Origin: Flavobacterium profundi
GTDB lineage: Bacteria > Bacteroidota > Bacteroidia > Flavobacteriales > Flavobacteriaceae
Reading direction: 5' to 3'
Assembly (NCBI RefSeq): GCF_006491645.1
Contig: NZ_VDCZ01000006.1
Location: 1 to 64,000 of the forward strand
Length of the DNA stretch: 64,000 nucleotides
The notes under the pieces were generated by a model, which was not told the origin of the DNA, made no database searches, and saw only the letters and a program-made list of their open reading frames with translations. The first letter of the stretch is position 1, and every line of letters starts with the position of its first letter. Positions 47,352-56,790 of this stretch are shown piece after piece. A program made the translations under genes and the position numbers.

Positions 47352-49550
47352 ATGAAAAAAACAAAACAAACTTATGCTGTAAGTTGGAAATTTCTTTTCC
47401 TCTTATTGATTACTTCTTTGGGTTATAGTCAAGGTCCTATACCATTTGAAATCAAGAATACCTCTACATTTAATGATTCCGATTTGTATGTGGCTATTGT
47501 AGGGATTAATTACAATACAGGAGCACACGTTTGGGTAGATGCGAGAACAAGTCAGGTGTACCCAATGAATTCTTCTTATAATACAGTTCAAGGGCCTACA
47601 CCAGGTGGAAACCTTGGTCCAGGAGGCAATGGGAAGTATGCTAACTGTTTTACAAGATTAAGTGACATTCCAAACAAGACATTTACATTACCTTTAATTG
47701 CAGGTTGTAGAGTTTTTATTTCTAAAGGATCACAAATGTATCTTTACTTCTTTGGATCTACGGGAGCACCATCAGGTTATGCAGGACATAACCCTTTAAA
47801 TCCAACAGATCCAAATAATGGAATTTTATATGAAATGATTGAATTAACCAATAACCAATATGGTTTTTTTGGCAACCCAACACGTGTAGATTCCTATAAA
47901 TATCCAATGGGATTGGAATTGTATGGTGCAAATGGATATTACAAAAGAGTAGGGGAATTAAAAAAGCATGACGAGATTGTAGCTGCTTTTAGAGCTAATG
48001 TTCCAACAGAATTTCAAGGTTGTTTAAATAATACGACTGGAGAAATTACTGCACCTTCTAAAACTCCTGCTTTTGCAGATGGAACTGGTGGTACAACTCC
48101 AGGACCTTATGCAAATTATCTGAAATCGTATATTGACGCAATTTGGAACAAGTATAAAAATCAAGATTTAATTTTTTATGCAGGTCAAGCAGGTGTCTTT
48201 AAAGGAAGAGTTATAGGAGAACAATTGGAAATGGTTGGACAATCTGGGGCTTTCGTAGGAAGAACAGGTAGAGTACAATATAGACCCTCTACTCAAGAAG
48301 CTTTAGAAGGAAAAGGTGTATTAGATAGAAGATTAGTAGATGGTGATTTGGACTTAGTGATTCAAGCACAATTAACAGCAGCTATCAATAGACACGTTGT
48401 AGATGTTACAAGTGCAAATCCTGGTCAACAAAACTGGCATAACATTGCTTCATTTTATCAAGCGAATCCAATGAATCATTATTCTAAATTTTGGCATTTA
48501 CCAGGAATAAGTGTTGATAATCTTTCGTATGGTTTTGCATATGATGATGTTGCGGATCATTCTCCATCATTACACACAACACAACCTACTAGAGCTGTAG
48601 CAGTTTTCGGTGGTTTTGGAAATGCGGCACCAAGTACTGCAACAGTTTATAAACATTGTAATTATGGTGGTTATGCTGTCGGTTTACCTGTTGGAAACTA
48701 TACATTAGCACAATTACAAGCGAGAGGAGTTTTAGATAACGATGTGTCTTCTATAAAAGTACAAAGTGGTTTTGAAGTAGTGTTATATGCGAATGATAAT
48801 TATTCTGGTAATTCTATTATTATTGGTTCAGATGATACGTGTTTAGTGGATAATAATTTCAATGATGTTACTAGTTCTATCAGAGTTCGAACTGCAACCA
48901 ATGCTTCATCAGTATTCATACAAGCTGAAGATTACTCTGCCATGAATGGTGTTCAAACAGAACCTACTACAGATACTGGAGGTGGTCTAAATGTAGGTTA
49001 TGCTGATACAGGTGATTGGATGGCTTATAATAATATTACTTTCCCAACTAGTGGTGCTTATTTAATTGAATACCGTGTGGCTAGTGCTGTTAACGGAGCC
49101 CAAATTTCTTCAGATTTAAATGCAGGTTCAATTGTTTTAGGCTCTGTAAATATTCCAAATACGGGTGGTTGGCAGAACTGGCAAACTGTTTCACAAACCG
49201 TAAATGTAAACGCTGGAACCTATAATTTTGGAATTTTTATCCAAAATTCAGGTGTTAACTTAAATTGGATTAGAATTTCTAAGGTTAGCAATGCTCTTAG
49301 AGTAGCAACTTCTTCAGATGAAAAAGAAGTGGTAACCTTGTTTCCAAATCCAGCTGAAAATATTTTGCATTTTAACACATCTTTGGATAAAGCAACCATT
49401 CAGGTGGCAGATTTTCAAAGAGGTCTTTATTTAAAAGTTCCTAAAGCAGATGCAAATAGTTTAGATATTTCAAATCTTCAACCGGGTATTTATGCGGTTA
49501 TTATTGAAAAAGATGGCGTAAAAACAGAAATGAAATTTATAAAAAAATAA
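47352..49550 (+). CDS. GH64 beta-1,3-glucanase with crystallin-like domain, CBM6 and T9SS tail
   Basis: The ATG at 47352 opens the signal peptide (KFLFLLLITSLGYS|Q) and gives 732 residues. Residues about 28-425 are a GH64 thaumatin-like laminaripentaose-producing glucanase: PFEIKNTSTFNDSDLYVAIVGIN, FTLPLIAGCRVFISKGSQMYLYF, YYKRVGELKKHDEI. Residues about 430-515 resemble a beta/gamma-crystallin domain (VYKHCNYGGYAVGLP...VVLYANDNYSGNS), 520-646 are CBM6 (FIQAEDYSAMNG...NWIRISK), and 660-732 are the T9SS sorting domain. It attacks insoluble beta-1,3-glucan outside the cell. First of four consecutive enzymes sharing this cassette; its own terminator follows. Confidence 0.88.
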   Translation: MKKTKQTYAVSWKFLFLLLITSLGYSQGPIPFEIKNTSTFNDSDLYVAIVGINYNTGAHVWVDARTSQVYPMNSSYNTVQGPTPGGNLGPGGNGKYANCFTRLSDIPNKTFTLPLIAGCRVFISKGSQMYLYFFGSTGAPSGYAGHNPLNPTDPNNGILYEMIELTNNQYGFFGNPTRVDSYKYPMGLELYGANGYYKRVGELKKHDEIVAAFRANVPTEFQGCLNNTTGEITAPSKTPAFADGTGGTTPGPYANYLKSYIDAIWNKYKNQDLIFYAGQAGVFKGRVIGEQLEMVGQSGAFVGRTGRVQYRPSTQEALEGKGVLDRRLVDGDLDLVIQAQLTAAINRHVVDVTSANPGQQNWHNIASFYQANPMNHYSKFWHLPGISVDNLSYGFAYDDVADHSPSLHTTQPTRAVAVFGGFGNAAPSTATVYKHCNYGGYAVGLPVGNYTLAQLQARGVLDNDVSSIKVQSGFEVVLYANDNYSGNSIIIGSDDTCLVDNNFNDVTSSIRVRTATNASSVFIQAEDYSAMNGVQTEPTTDTGGGLNVGYADTGDWMAYNNITFPTSGAYLIEYRVASAVNGAQISSDLNAGSIVLGSVNIPNTGGWQNWQTVSQTVNVNAGTYNFGIFIQNSGVNLNWIRISKVSNALRVATSSDEKEVVTLFPNPAENILHFNTSLDKATIQVADFQRGLYLKVPKADANSLDISNLQPGIYAVIIEKDGVKTEMKFIKK

Positions 49551-49557
49551 GGTTGTT

Positions 49558-49598
49558 AGCGCTCAAACGAATATGAAAATAAAGTTTGAGCGCTTTTT
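49558..49598 (+). terminator. Terminator of the GH64 gene
   Basis: AGCGCTCAAAC (49558-49568) pairs perfectly with GTTTGAGCGCT (49584-49594), followed by TTTTATT. Confidence 0.8.
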
Positions 49599-49705
49599 AT
49601 TCTAGCGCCTTTTGTTTCCTGTATTCTCTTTTTAAGAAATAAATATTCTTTTGAAAATGAATAATTTATAAATATTTTTTAGTTGCTTAAATTGATGGCA
49701 AAAAG

Positions 49706-49796
49706 GCATTTTGTTGATTGAAATATGCTGTTCGTTGAAAATAAAACGCTGTTCGTTTAATTTATTTTTTTCAAAAAAAATGTTACAATACATTTA
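49706..49796 (+). promoter_or_regulatory. Three 21-bp-phased repeats and promoter of the metalloprotease gene
   Basis: GCATTTTGTTG (49706-49716), GCTGTTCGTTG (49727-49737) and GCTGTTCGTTT (49748-49758) are direct repeats in exact 21-bp phase. Thirty bases separate the last from a -7-like TACATTTA (49789-49796). The layout is repeated upstream of the second susC. Spacing and the GTTNGTT core fit a LytTR-family activator. Confidence 0.55.
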
Positions 49797-49928
49797 TATA
49801 GATAATTGAAATTTTGTATCAATAAAAAATATTTTTTAACTTTTTTAAAAAGATATCCATGTATAAAAAAAGACGCTTCTCTTAGAATTACTATCTAAAA
49901 TCTTAACATAAACAAATAACAAACAAAC

Positions 49929-52328
49929 ATGAAAAAAAGAATTTACTTTAGCTTTATAGCTTTGGTTACATTTTGTAATTGGGCTATATCACAAACTTCA
50001 TTAGGAAAAAATGAGACTTTTCTATCCAATGTTAAAAAGAATTTAGCTTCAAATACAGCAAAAGGAAATGAAAAGGACATCCTTTTAAAAATTGCGAATG
50101 ACATTTCGCTTAACGGAAAAATCAATTTCCAAAAATCCAGTGCTTCAAGTGAGTATCTTATTGGAGAAATAAAAAGTAATGGAGGAACTTTTTACTTAGA
50201 CATTAGTAAAAAAGAGCTTGAAGGTCATATTATTATTAAAGCTACTGAAAAGGCTTATAAATATTATTCTGAAAACGGAAATGCATTTGTAAAAGAAGTA
50301 GATATTAATAGCTTAATATGTATCAATTATCAAAATGTTCCTAAAAATGAATTACTAACGAATTCTGAAAGAGTAGATACACCTCAAGAAGCTCCAATTG
50401 CACAAGCACTTTTGAACTTACAAAGTTTACCAGGAGCAGCTGGTTGTGTATTATTAGATTTTGATGGATATTATATGCCAGCGGGTAATTTATGGAACAA
50501 TGGGAATGCGATTAATGCAGCTCCGTCAGGAATGAGCGATGCTGCAGTTCAAGAACATTGGGAAGTTGTATCTGAAGATTATAGACCTTTTAATTTAAAT
50601 GTTACTACTAGCGAATCTGTATTTAATTCCTATCCTAGAAACAGAAGAATGAGAGTAGTTGTTACACCAACAAACACCGCAGCGCCTGGTGCTGGAGGTG
50701 TCGCGTATATTGGTTCTTTTAACTGGGATAATGATGTGCCTTGTTGGGTATTTATTACCTCAGGTAAATCGGGTGGTGATGCCTCTTCTCACGAAATCGG
50801 GCATACTTTCGATTTAGGTCATGATGGACGTACAAATCCAGAAGAAGGTTATTTTCTTGGAATTGATGGTACTTCTTGGGCGCCAATTATGGGTGCAGGT
50901 TATTACAGACCTGTAGTTCAATGGAGCAAAGGACAATATAATTATGCCAATAACTTACAAGATGATGTAGCTACAATTGCGGGTTCTAAATTTGGAGTTG
51001 GTTACAGAGGTGATGATTACAGTAATGGTATTTCTGGTGCAGCGGCTTTAAGTTATAATGCAAACGGAAGTATCAATCAAAAAAGTGGTATCATTTCTAG
51101 TGAAGCGGATTATGATTTCTTTACATTCACTACAGGTGGTGGAAATGTTGTCATTAATGCAAATACAGTAAGTAGAAACGGAAATTTACATTTAATAATA
51201 CGTTTGTTTAATGCTTCTGGAACTCAAATTGGAACGTACTGGAACTCTGATCCATTTGCTCTAAATGCTACATTGAATGCAAATTTAGCAGCAGGGACTT
51301 ATTATATAGGTGTTGATGGTACAGGTGCTGGTGACGCTGGTTACGGAGGTTATTCTGCTTATGGTTCAATAGGAAGTTATACTATTACTGGTACAATTCC
51401 TCCAAATAATGGTGTAGCAACAGTTTATAAAGATTGTAATTATGGTGGTTATGCGGTGAGCTTAGCACCAGGTAATTACACATTAAGTCAGCTACAAGCT
51501 AAAGGAGTTGTAAATGATGATATTTCTTCTTTAAAAGTAAATAGTGGCTATGAAATGGTATTATATGTTGATGATAATTTCACTGGCTCCTCTATTGTTG
51601 TTGGAAGCAATGATGCTTGTTTAGTAGATAATAGTTTTAATGATTTGGCTTCTTCTTTACGTGTTAGAGCAACAAGTAGCTCTTCAAGTGTTACAATTCA
51701 AGCCGAAAATTATTCTGCTATGAGTGGTATTCAAACAGAATCAACTACTGATGCAGGTGGTGGGTTAAATGTGGGTTATGCAGATACAGGCGATTGGATG
51801 GCTTATAATGCTATTAATTTTCCAACTTCTGGTTCTTATTTAATCGAATACAGAGTCGCTAGTGCGGTGAATGGTGCTGTATTTTCTTCTGATCTAAATG
51901 CGGGAAGTATTATTCTTGGTAATGTTAATGTACCTAATACGGGTGGATGGCAAAACTGGCAAACGGTTTCTCAAACGGTAAATGTTAATGCAGGAACCTA
52001 TAATTTTGGTATCTATATCCAAAATAGTGGTGTAAACTTAAATTGGTTTAGAATTACTAAAGTAGGTAATGCAGCAAGAACTGAGGCAACCGAAGAGCCT
52101 AAAGAAATGTTCGTAATTTACCCAAATCCAGTAGAAACAACATTGTTCTTTACTGCTGATGTTCAAAATTCTAAAATTACAATAGTTGACGCACAAACAG
52201 GTACTTTTATTCCTGTTAATAAAGGGGATGGTAAAAGTATAGATGTTTCTAGTCTTAAACCAGGTATTTATTCTGTTCTAGTAGACCACAATGGTCAAAT
52301 GGAAGAAAGACGTTTTATAAAAAAATAA
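49929..52328 (+). CDS. Metzincin-type metalloprotease with PPC, crystallin-like domain, CBM6 and T9SS tail
   Basis: A 799-residue secreted protease. After the signal peptide (IYFSFIALVTFCNWAIS) comes a propeptide-like region (about 20-150), then the catalytic domain with H288-E-x-x-H292-xxxxx-H298 (HEIGHTFDLGHDG) and a likely Met-turn (WAPIMGAGYY). A pre-peptidase C-terminal domain (about 387-490) is followed by the crystallin-like domain (497-582), CBM6 (587-714) and T9SS sorting domain (730-799). A protease carrying a CBM6 suggests it is held on polysaccharide and attacks wall-bound protein (inference). Its promoter has the candidate LytTR sites. Confidence 0.85.
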   Translation: MKKRIYFSFIALVTFCNWAISQTSLGKNETFLSNVKKNLASNTAKGNEKDILLKIANDISLNGKINFQKSSASSEYLIGEIKSNGGTFYLDISKKELEGHIIIKATEKAYKYYSENGNAFVKEVDINSLICINYQNVPKNELLTNSERVDTPQEAPIAQALLNLQSLPGAAGCVLLDFDGYYMPAGNLWNNGNAINAAPSGMSDAAVQEHWEVVSEDYRPFNLNVTTSESVFNSYPRNRRMRVVVTPTNTAAPGAGGVAYIGSFNWDNDVPCWVFITSGKSGGDASSHEIGHTFDLGHDGRTNPEEGYFLGIDGTSWAPIMGAGYYRPVVQWSKGQYNYANNLQDDVATIAGSKFGVGYRGDDYSNGISGAAALSYNANGSINQKSGIISSEADYDFFTFTTGGGNVVINANTVSRNGNLHLIIRLFNASGTQIGTYWNSDPFALNATLNANLAAGTYYIGVDGTGAGDAGYGGYSAYGSIGSYTITGTIPPNNGVATVYKDCNYGGYAVSLAPGNYTLSQLQAKGVVNDDISSLKVNSGYEMVLYVDDNFTGSSIVVGSNDACLVDNSFNDLASSLRVRATSSSSSVTIQAENYSAMSGIQTESTTDAGGGLNVGYADTGDWMAYNAINFPTSGSYLIEYRVASAVNGAVFSSDLNAGSIILGNVNVPNTGGWQNWQTVSQTVNVNAGTYNFGIYIQNSGVNLNWFRITKVGNAARTEATEEPKEMFVIYPNPVETTLFFTADVQNSKITIVDAQTGTFIPVNKGDGKSIDVSSLKPGIYSVLVDHNGQMEERRFIKK

Positions 52329-52333
52329 ATAGG

Positions 52334-52366
52334 TTAGGAACCTCACAAAAGTGAGGTTCCTAATTT
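52334..52366 (+). terminator. Hairpin after the metalloprotease gene
   Basis: TTAGGAACCTCAC (52334-52346) pairs perfectly with GTGAGGTTCCTAA (52351-52363), 13 bp, 4-nt loop, followed by only a short T run (TTTAAAA). It may terminate incompletely and let some transcript reach the GH18 gene. Confidence 0.7.
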
Positions 52367-52381
52367 AAAAATACTGGTATT

Positions 52382-54283
52382 ATGATAAAAATACAACAGC
52401 TATCCTATAAGTTGGCTTTCATCTTAGTGTTAGGAATTTTAAATTTTTCCCATGCACAAAAAAAAGTAATTGGATATGTTCCCAATTGGATTGATTTGAA
52501 TGCTTTTTCCAATAGTATTCAATACAGTAAATTAACCCATATTAATATTGCATTTGAAAACCCTGATGCCAATGGCTATCTTTCCTTTCAAAGTGCAAAC
52601 AATACGCTTATACAAAGAGCGCATTCAAATAATGTAAAAGTATTTGTTTCAATCGGTGGAGGTGCTATTTCAGAAGGAGGTGCTATTCGTGATAATTTTT
52701 TCAATCAAATGAGTGCAGGTAACAGAGCTTCATTCGTACAAAAATTAACCAACTATGTAATTAGTCATAATTTTGATGGGATTGACGTAGATTTAGAAGG
52801 CCCAGCAATTAATGGAGATTATGGCAGTTTTATTATTGATTTAGCTAATAGTATGCATGCTAATAATAAACAAATTACGGCTGCTTTATCTCAAGGATAT
52901 GGCGGAGCCAATGTGCCTTCGTATACTTTTTCTTATTTCGATTGGATTAACATTATGGCTTATGATGCTACTGGACCTTGGAATCCTAATAATCCTGGCC
53001 AACATTCTCCCTATAGTATGGCGGTAGATCAGTTAAATTATTGGACCGGTAGAGGATTACCTAGTAGTAAAGCAATAATTGGTGTTCCTTTTTATGGATA
53101 TGGTTTTGGAAGCTCAGCCAATCAAGGAATTTCATATGCTGACATTGTAAATACCTATCCAGGTGCAGAAAATGTAGATCAAGTAGCGAATACAATTTAT
53201 TATAATGGTATTCCCACGATTAAACAGAAAACTACTTTTGCCGTTCAAAATGCTGGTGGCGTTATGATTTGGCAATTGGCTCAAGATGCTGTAGGTTCAA
53301 AATCGTTATTAACTGCTATTGATCAAGTTATTAATGGTGGCCAACCTCAAAATGGAGTTGCGACGGTTTATAAACATTGTAATTATGATGGATATGCCGT
53401 TTCTTTGCCAGTTGGAAATTATACCTTAAGTCAATTGCAAGCTAGAGGCGTTTTAGATAATGATGTTTCTTCTGTAAAAGTGCAAAGTGGTTACGAAATT
53501 GTACTGTACGCAAATGATAATTTTACTGGTACTGCAGTAACTATTACTTCAAACGATGCCTGTTTAGTAGATAACAATTTTAATGACGCTACCACTTCAA
53601 TACGCGTTCGTACTGCTACAAATTCTTCTTCTGTTTTTGTTCAAGCCGAAAACTATTCTAATATGAGTGGCATTCAGACAGAACCCACTACTGATTCCGG
53701 CGGTGGTTTGAATGTGGGTTATGCCGATACCGGTGATTGGATGGCTTATAATAGTATTACTTTTCCAACTTCTGGTGCTTATTTAATTGAGTATCGCGTT
53801 GCGAGTGCTGTAAATGGAGCTATGCTTTCAGCGGATTTAAACGCTGGATCAATTCAATTAGGTAATGTCCCTGTTCCAAATACAGGAGGCTGGCAAAACT
53901 GGCAAACGGTTTCACATACAGTAAATGTAAATGCAGGAACCTATAATTTTGGTATTTATATCCAAAGTAGTGGTGTCAATTTAAATTGGTTTAGAATTAC
54001 GAAAGTAAGTAACGCTGCTAGAACTGTTGCTTTAGAAGAGGAGCAAAAAGAAACAACTCCAATCGATTTTAACTTTTATCCGAACCCAGTTGAAAACGGT
54101 TTGAATTTTAGTTCTCCAATGAAGGGTGTAAAAGTTACCGTATATACACTTTCTGGTTTACCAGTAATTACAACTGAAACTGTTGAAAATTATTTAGATG
54201 TATCTGGATTAGCATCAGGAATATATGTCATTGTTTTTGATACTTCTGAAACAAAAATTATCAAAAAGTTTATAAAAAAATAA
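52382..54283 (+). CDS. GH18 chitinase-like enzyme with crystallin-like domain, CBM6 and T9SS tail
   Basis: A 633-residue secreted glycosidase. The ATG at 52382 leads into a signal peptide (LAFILVLGILNFSHA|Q). The GH18 barrel spans about 27-315: VIGYVPNWIDLNAF, VFVSIGGGAI, the catalytic DGIDVDLEGP with acid E139, and INIMAYDATGPW. Then crystallin-like domain (327-412), CBM6 (418-540) and T9SS sorting domain (560-633). Chitin is the expected substrate; some GH18 enzymes cut glycoprotein N-glycans instead. The nagB gene at the end of the window fits chitin. Confidence 0.88.
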   Translation: MIKIQQLSYKLAFILVLGILNFSHAQKKVIGYVPNWIDLNAFSNSIQYSKLTHINIAFENPDANGYLSFQSANNTLIQRAHSNNVKVFVSIGGGAISEGGAIRDNFFNQMSAGNRASFVQKLTNYVISHNFDGIDVDLEGPAINGDYGSFIIDLANSMHANNKQITAALSQGYGGANVPSYTFSYFDWINIMAYDATGPWNPNNPGQHSPYSMAVDQLNYWTGRGLPSSKAIIGVPFYGYGFGSSANQGISYADIVNTYPGAENVDQVANTIYYNGIPTIKQKTTFAVQNAGGVMIWQLAQDAVGSKSLLTAIDQVINGGQPQNGVATVYKHCNYDGYAVSLPVGNYTLSQLQARGVLDNDVSSVKVQSGYEIVLYANDNFTGTAVTITSNDACLVDNNFNDATTSIRVRTATNSSSVFVQAENYSNMSGIQTEPTTDSGGGLNVGYADTGDWMAYNSITFPTSGAYLIEYRVASAVNGAMLSADLNAGSIQLGNVPVPNTGGWQNWQTVSHTVNVNAGTYNFGIYIQSSGVNLNWFRITKVSNAARTVALEEEQKETTPIDFNFYPNPVENGLNFSSPMKGVKVTVYTLSGLPVITTETVENYLDVSGLASGIYVIVFDTSETKIIKKFIKK

Positions 54284-54289
54284 AATAAC

Positions 54290-54321
54290 AAAAAGCCCTA
54301 GAAGTAGTTTTAGGGCTTTGT
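54290..54321 (+). terminator. Terminator of the GH18 gene
   Basis: AAAGCCCTA (54292-54300) pairs with TAGGGCTTT (54311-54319), 10-nt loop, followed by GTTGTATCTTTT. Confidence 0.7.
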
Positions 54322-54348
54322 TGTATCTTTTAATTAAAAATTAAAAAT

Positions 54349-56040
54349 ATGAATTATAATAAGAAAAATATTCTATATACGTTGCTATTCGTGTGTTCTG
54401 TTCCTGTATTATATGCGCAGAACTGGCAATTGGTTTGGCAAGACGAATTTACAAATGGAATTGGTCCAGACTGGGTTTTCGAAACTGGTAATGGTGGCTG
54501 GGGAAATAATGAATTGCAATACTACAGACAACAAAATGCTACAGTTGAAAACGGCAACTTAGTTATTACGGCTAAGAGAGAATCTTTTGGAGGATCTAAC
54601 TATACTTCCGCAAGAATGAAAACTCAAGGACGAAAATCTTGGAAATATGGAAAAATTGAAGCTCGTATTGCCATGCCTTCTTTTCAAGGTATATGGCCTG
54701 CTTTTTGGATGTTAGGAGATAATATCAGCTCAGTTGGTTGGCCAAGTTGTGGAGAAATTGACATCATGGAGCACGTAAATGGAGGCGGACAAGTAGTAGG
54801 AACTATCCATTGGGAAGAAAACGGCCATGCTTCTTATTCGGGTTATACAGATGCCAATATAACGGCCTATCATTTATATACGGTTGAATGGGACGAAAAC
54901 TTAATTAAATGGTTTGTAGATGGCGTAAAATATCATGAAGTGAGTATTGCAGGTGGGGTTAATGGAACAAGTGAATTTCATAATAACTTTTTTATTTTAC
55001 TTAATTTAGCAGTTGGTGGCAACTGGCCAGGATTTAACATTGATAATAACGGTTTTCCAGCAAGAATGTTGATTGATTATGTTAGAGTGTACCAAAAAGG
55101 AGTAAACCCACCAAGTAATGGTGTGGCAACAGTTTATAAGCATTGCAATTACGGTGGTTATGCGGTTTCTCTACCCGAAGGAAATTATACGTTAGGTCAA
55201 TTACAAGCTAGAGGAGTTTTAGACAATGATATTTCATCTGTAAAAGTGCAAAGTGGTTATGAAATGGTTTTGTATGCCAATGATAATTTTGCAGGTAATT
55301 CAATTGTTGTTAGAGGTGACGATACTTGTTTGGTTGATAATAATTTTAATGATGTAGCGACTTCTGTACGTGTAAGACCAGCTACTAATAGTTCTTCGGT
55401 ATTAATTCAAGCGGAAAATTATAGTGCTATGAATGGGGTTCAAACGGAACCTACTACTGATACTGGTGGAGGTCTTAATGTAGGTTATGCCGATACAGGG
55501 GATTGGATGGCGTATAATGGAATTACATTTCCTTCTTCTGGAAGTTATTTAATTGAATACCGTGTGGCTAGTGCAGTAAATGGTGCTGCTTTGTCTGCCG
55601 ATTTTAATGCAGGTGCTATTCCCTTAGGAAATGTAGCGGTTCCTAATACTGGCGGTTGGCAAAATTGGCAAACGGTTTCTCACACGGTTACTATAAATGC
55701 GGGAACGTATAATTTTGGAATTTACATTCAGAGTAGTGGTGTGAATTTGAATTGGATTCGAATTACTAAAGTTGGTACAATTACTTCTAGAAATACGGTT
55801 TCTTCTAATGAAGATACTAAAGCATTAGTGATTTATCCAAATCCTGTTGAAAACACGCTTCACTTTAATACGGAAATTGCAACTTCAAAAATTGCGATTT
55901 TCAATGTTCAAGATGGAACTGCAATTGAAGTGAAAGTAAAAGGTGAAACACTTGATGTTTCTCATTTGAAACCAGGAGTTTATAGTCTTGTGTTAGAAAA
56001 TGAAGGTAAAAAAGAAGAAAGACGTTTTATCAAAAAATAA
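54349..56040 (+). CDS. GH16 laminarinase with crystallin-like domain, CBM6 and T9SS tail
   Basis: A 563-residue secreted enzyme. Signal peptide (ILYTLLFVCSVPVLYA|Q); GH16 domain about 24-250 with E136-I-D138-I-M-E141 (CGEIDIMEHVNGG), GIWPAFWMLGDN and LLNLAVGGNWPGFNID; crystallin-like domain 259-345; CBM6 352-475; T9SS sorting domain 490-563. The cassette is closely similar to that of the GH64, protease and GH18 neighbours, while the catalytic part resembles the GH16 enzymes of the laminarin operon. It cuts beta-1,3-glucan outside the cell. Confidence 0.92.
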   Translation: MNYNKKNILYTLLFVCSVPVLYAQNWQLVWQDEFTNGIGPDWVFETGNGGWGNNELQYYRQQNATVENGNLVITAKRESFGGSNYTSARMKTQGRKSWKYGKIEARIAMPSFQGIWPAFWMLGDNISSVGWPSCGEIDIMEHVNGGGQVVGTIHWEENGHASYSGYTDANITAYHLYTVEWDENLIKWFVDGVKYHEVSIAGGVNGTSEFHNNFFILLNLAVGGNWPGFNIDNNGFPARMLIDYVRVYQKGVNPPSNGVATVYKHCNYGGYAVSLPEGNYTLGQLQARGVLDNDISSVKVQSGYEMVLYANDNFAGNSIVVRGDDTCLVDNNFNDVATSVRVRPATNSSSVLIQAENYSAMNGVQTEPTTDTGGGLNVGYADTGDWMAYNGITFPSSGSYLIEYRVASAVNGAALSADFNAGAIPLGNVAVPNTGGWQNWQTVSHTVTINAGTYNFGIYIQSSGVNLNWIRITKVGTITSRNTVSSNEDTKALVIYPNPVENTLHFNTEIATSKIAIFNVQDGTAIEVKVKGETLDVSHLKPGVYSLVLENEGKKEERRFIKK

Positions 56041-56056
56041 GATGTAACTACAAAGT

Positions 56057-56089
56057 AAAAAGCAGTGTTATTAGGACACTGCTTTTTTA
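56057..56089. terminator. Bidirectional terminator between the GH16 gene and the LytTR regulator
   Basis: AAAAAGCAGTGT (56057-56068) pairs with ACACTGCTTTTT (56076-56087), 7-nt loop, A and T tracts on both sides, between convergent genes. Confidence 0.8.
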
Positions 56090-56091
56090 TT

Positions 56092-56790
56092 TTAAGTATT
56101 TAAGATTTTATTTTTAACTTCTTTCCCATAATTTCTTCCAATAGGTAATTTATGAGTCAAAATTTGAATTCTGTTTCCTTCAATGGATTTAATTTTATCA
56201 ATAGCTATTATGAAAGATTTATGAATGCGAATGAATTTATCTATAGGTAATTCTTCTGATAAGGATGCTAAAGATTTTAAAGTAATGTATGATTTATCGG
56301 CAGTAACTACTTTAATATATTCTTTCATTCCTTCAATGAAAAGAATTTCTTCCATTAGAATTTTAATCATTTTTTTATCAGACTTAATAAAAATATGATG
56401 ATCGGTTTTAGATGTTTCTTGCTTAATTCCGTTTTTTACATCTAGTTCAGCAGTTATTTTGCCAATAGATTTAATAAAACGGGATAATGGAATGGGTTTT
56501 ACCAAATAATCTACCACATCTAAATCATAACTTTCTGCTGCAAATTCTCTAAAAGCAGTGGTGATAATCACTCGAGTATCTATCAACTTTATTAAATCAA
56601 AGCCACTCATTACAGGCATATTGATGTCTAAAAATGCCACATCAACTGGATTATTTTTAATATAATCTAGCGCTTCTAAAGAGTTATAAAAGACCCCTAC
56701 AATTTCAAATTCTGGAAAATTAATGAAATAATTTTGCAAAACTTTTACAGCAAGTGGTTCGTCATCTACTAAAACACATTTAATCTTCAT
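56092..56790 (-). CDS. LytTR-family response regulator
   Basis: A 232-residue two-component regulator. The receiver domain (1-120) has the phosphorylatable aspartate D55 (FLDINMP), acidic pair D9-D10, and TTAFREFAAESYDLDVVDYLVKPI. The LytTR DNA-binding domain (about 135-232) has IFIKSDKKMIKILMEEILFIEGMKEYIKV and HKSFIIAIDKIKSIEGNRI. LytTR domains bind direct repeats about 21-22 bp apart; such repeats lie upstream of the second susC and of the metalloprotease gene. It overlaps the kinase gene by 11 nt. Confidence 0.92.
   Translation of the reverse strand: MKIKCVLVDDEPLAVKVLQNYFINFPEFEIVGVFYNSLEALDYIKNNPVDVAFLDINMPVMSGFDLIKLIDTRVIITTAFREFAAESYDLDVVDYLVKPIPLSRFIKSIGKITAELDVKNGIKQETSKTDHHIFIKSDKKMIKILMEEILFIEGMKEYIKVVTADKSYITLKSLASLSEELPIDKFIRIHKSFIIAIDKIKSIEGNRIQILTHKLPIGRNYGKEVKNKILNT

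Larger units (their letters stand above)
49551..49928 (+). other. Intergenic region upstream of the metalloprotease gene
   Basis: The 378-bp gap contains the GH64 terminator (49558-49598), the 21-bp-phased repeats (49706-49758), a -7 element (49789-49796) and a roughly 125-nt leader with no recognised structure. Confidence 0.55.

Noticed and set aside
47340..47354. Shared AACAAACAAA before the starts at 47352 and 49929 as a regulatory motif
   Set aside because: A-rich leaders are general in Bacteroidetes translation starts, so the similarity is not specific.
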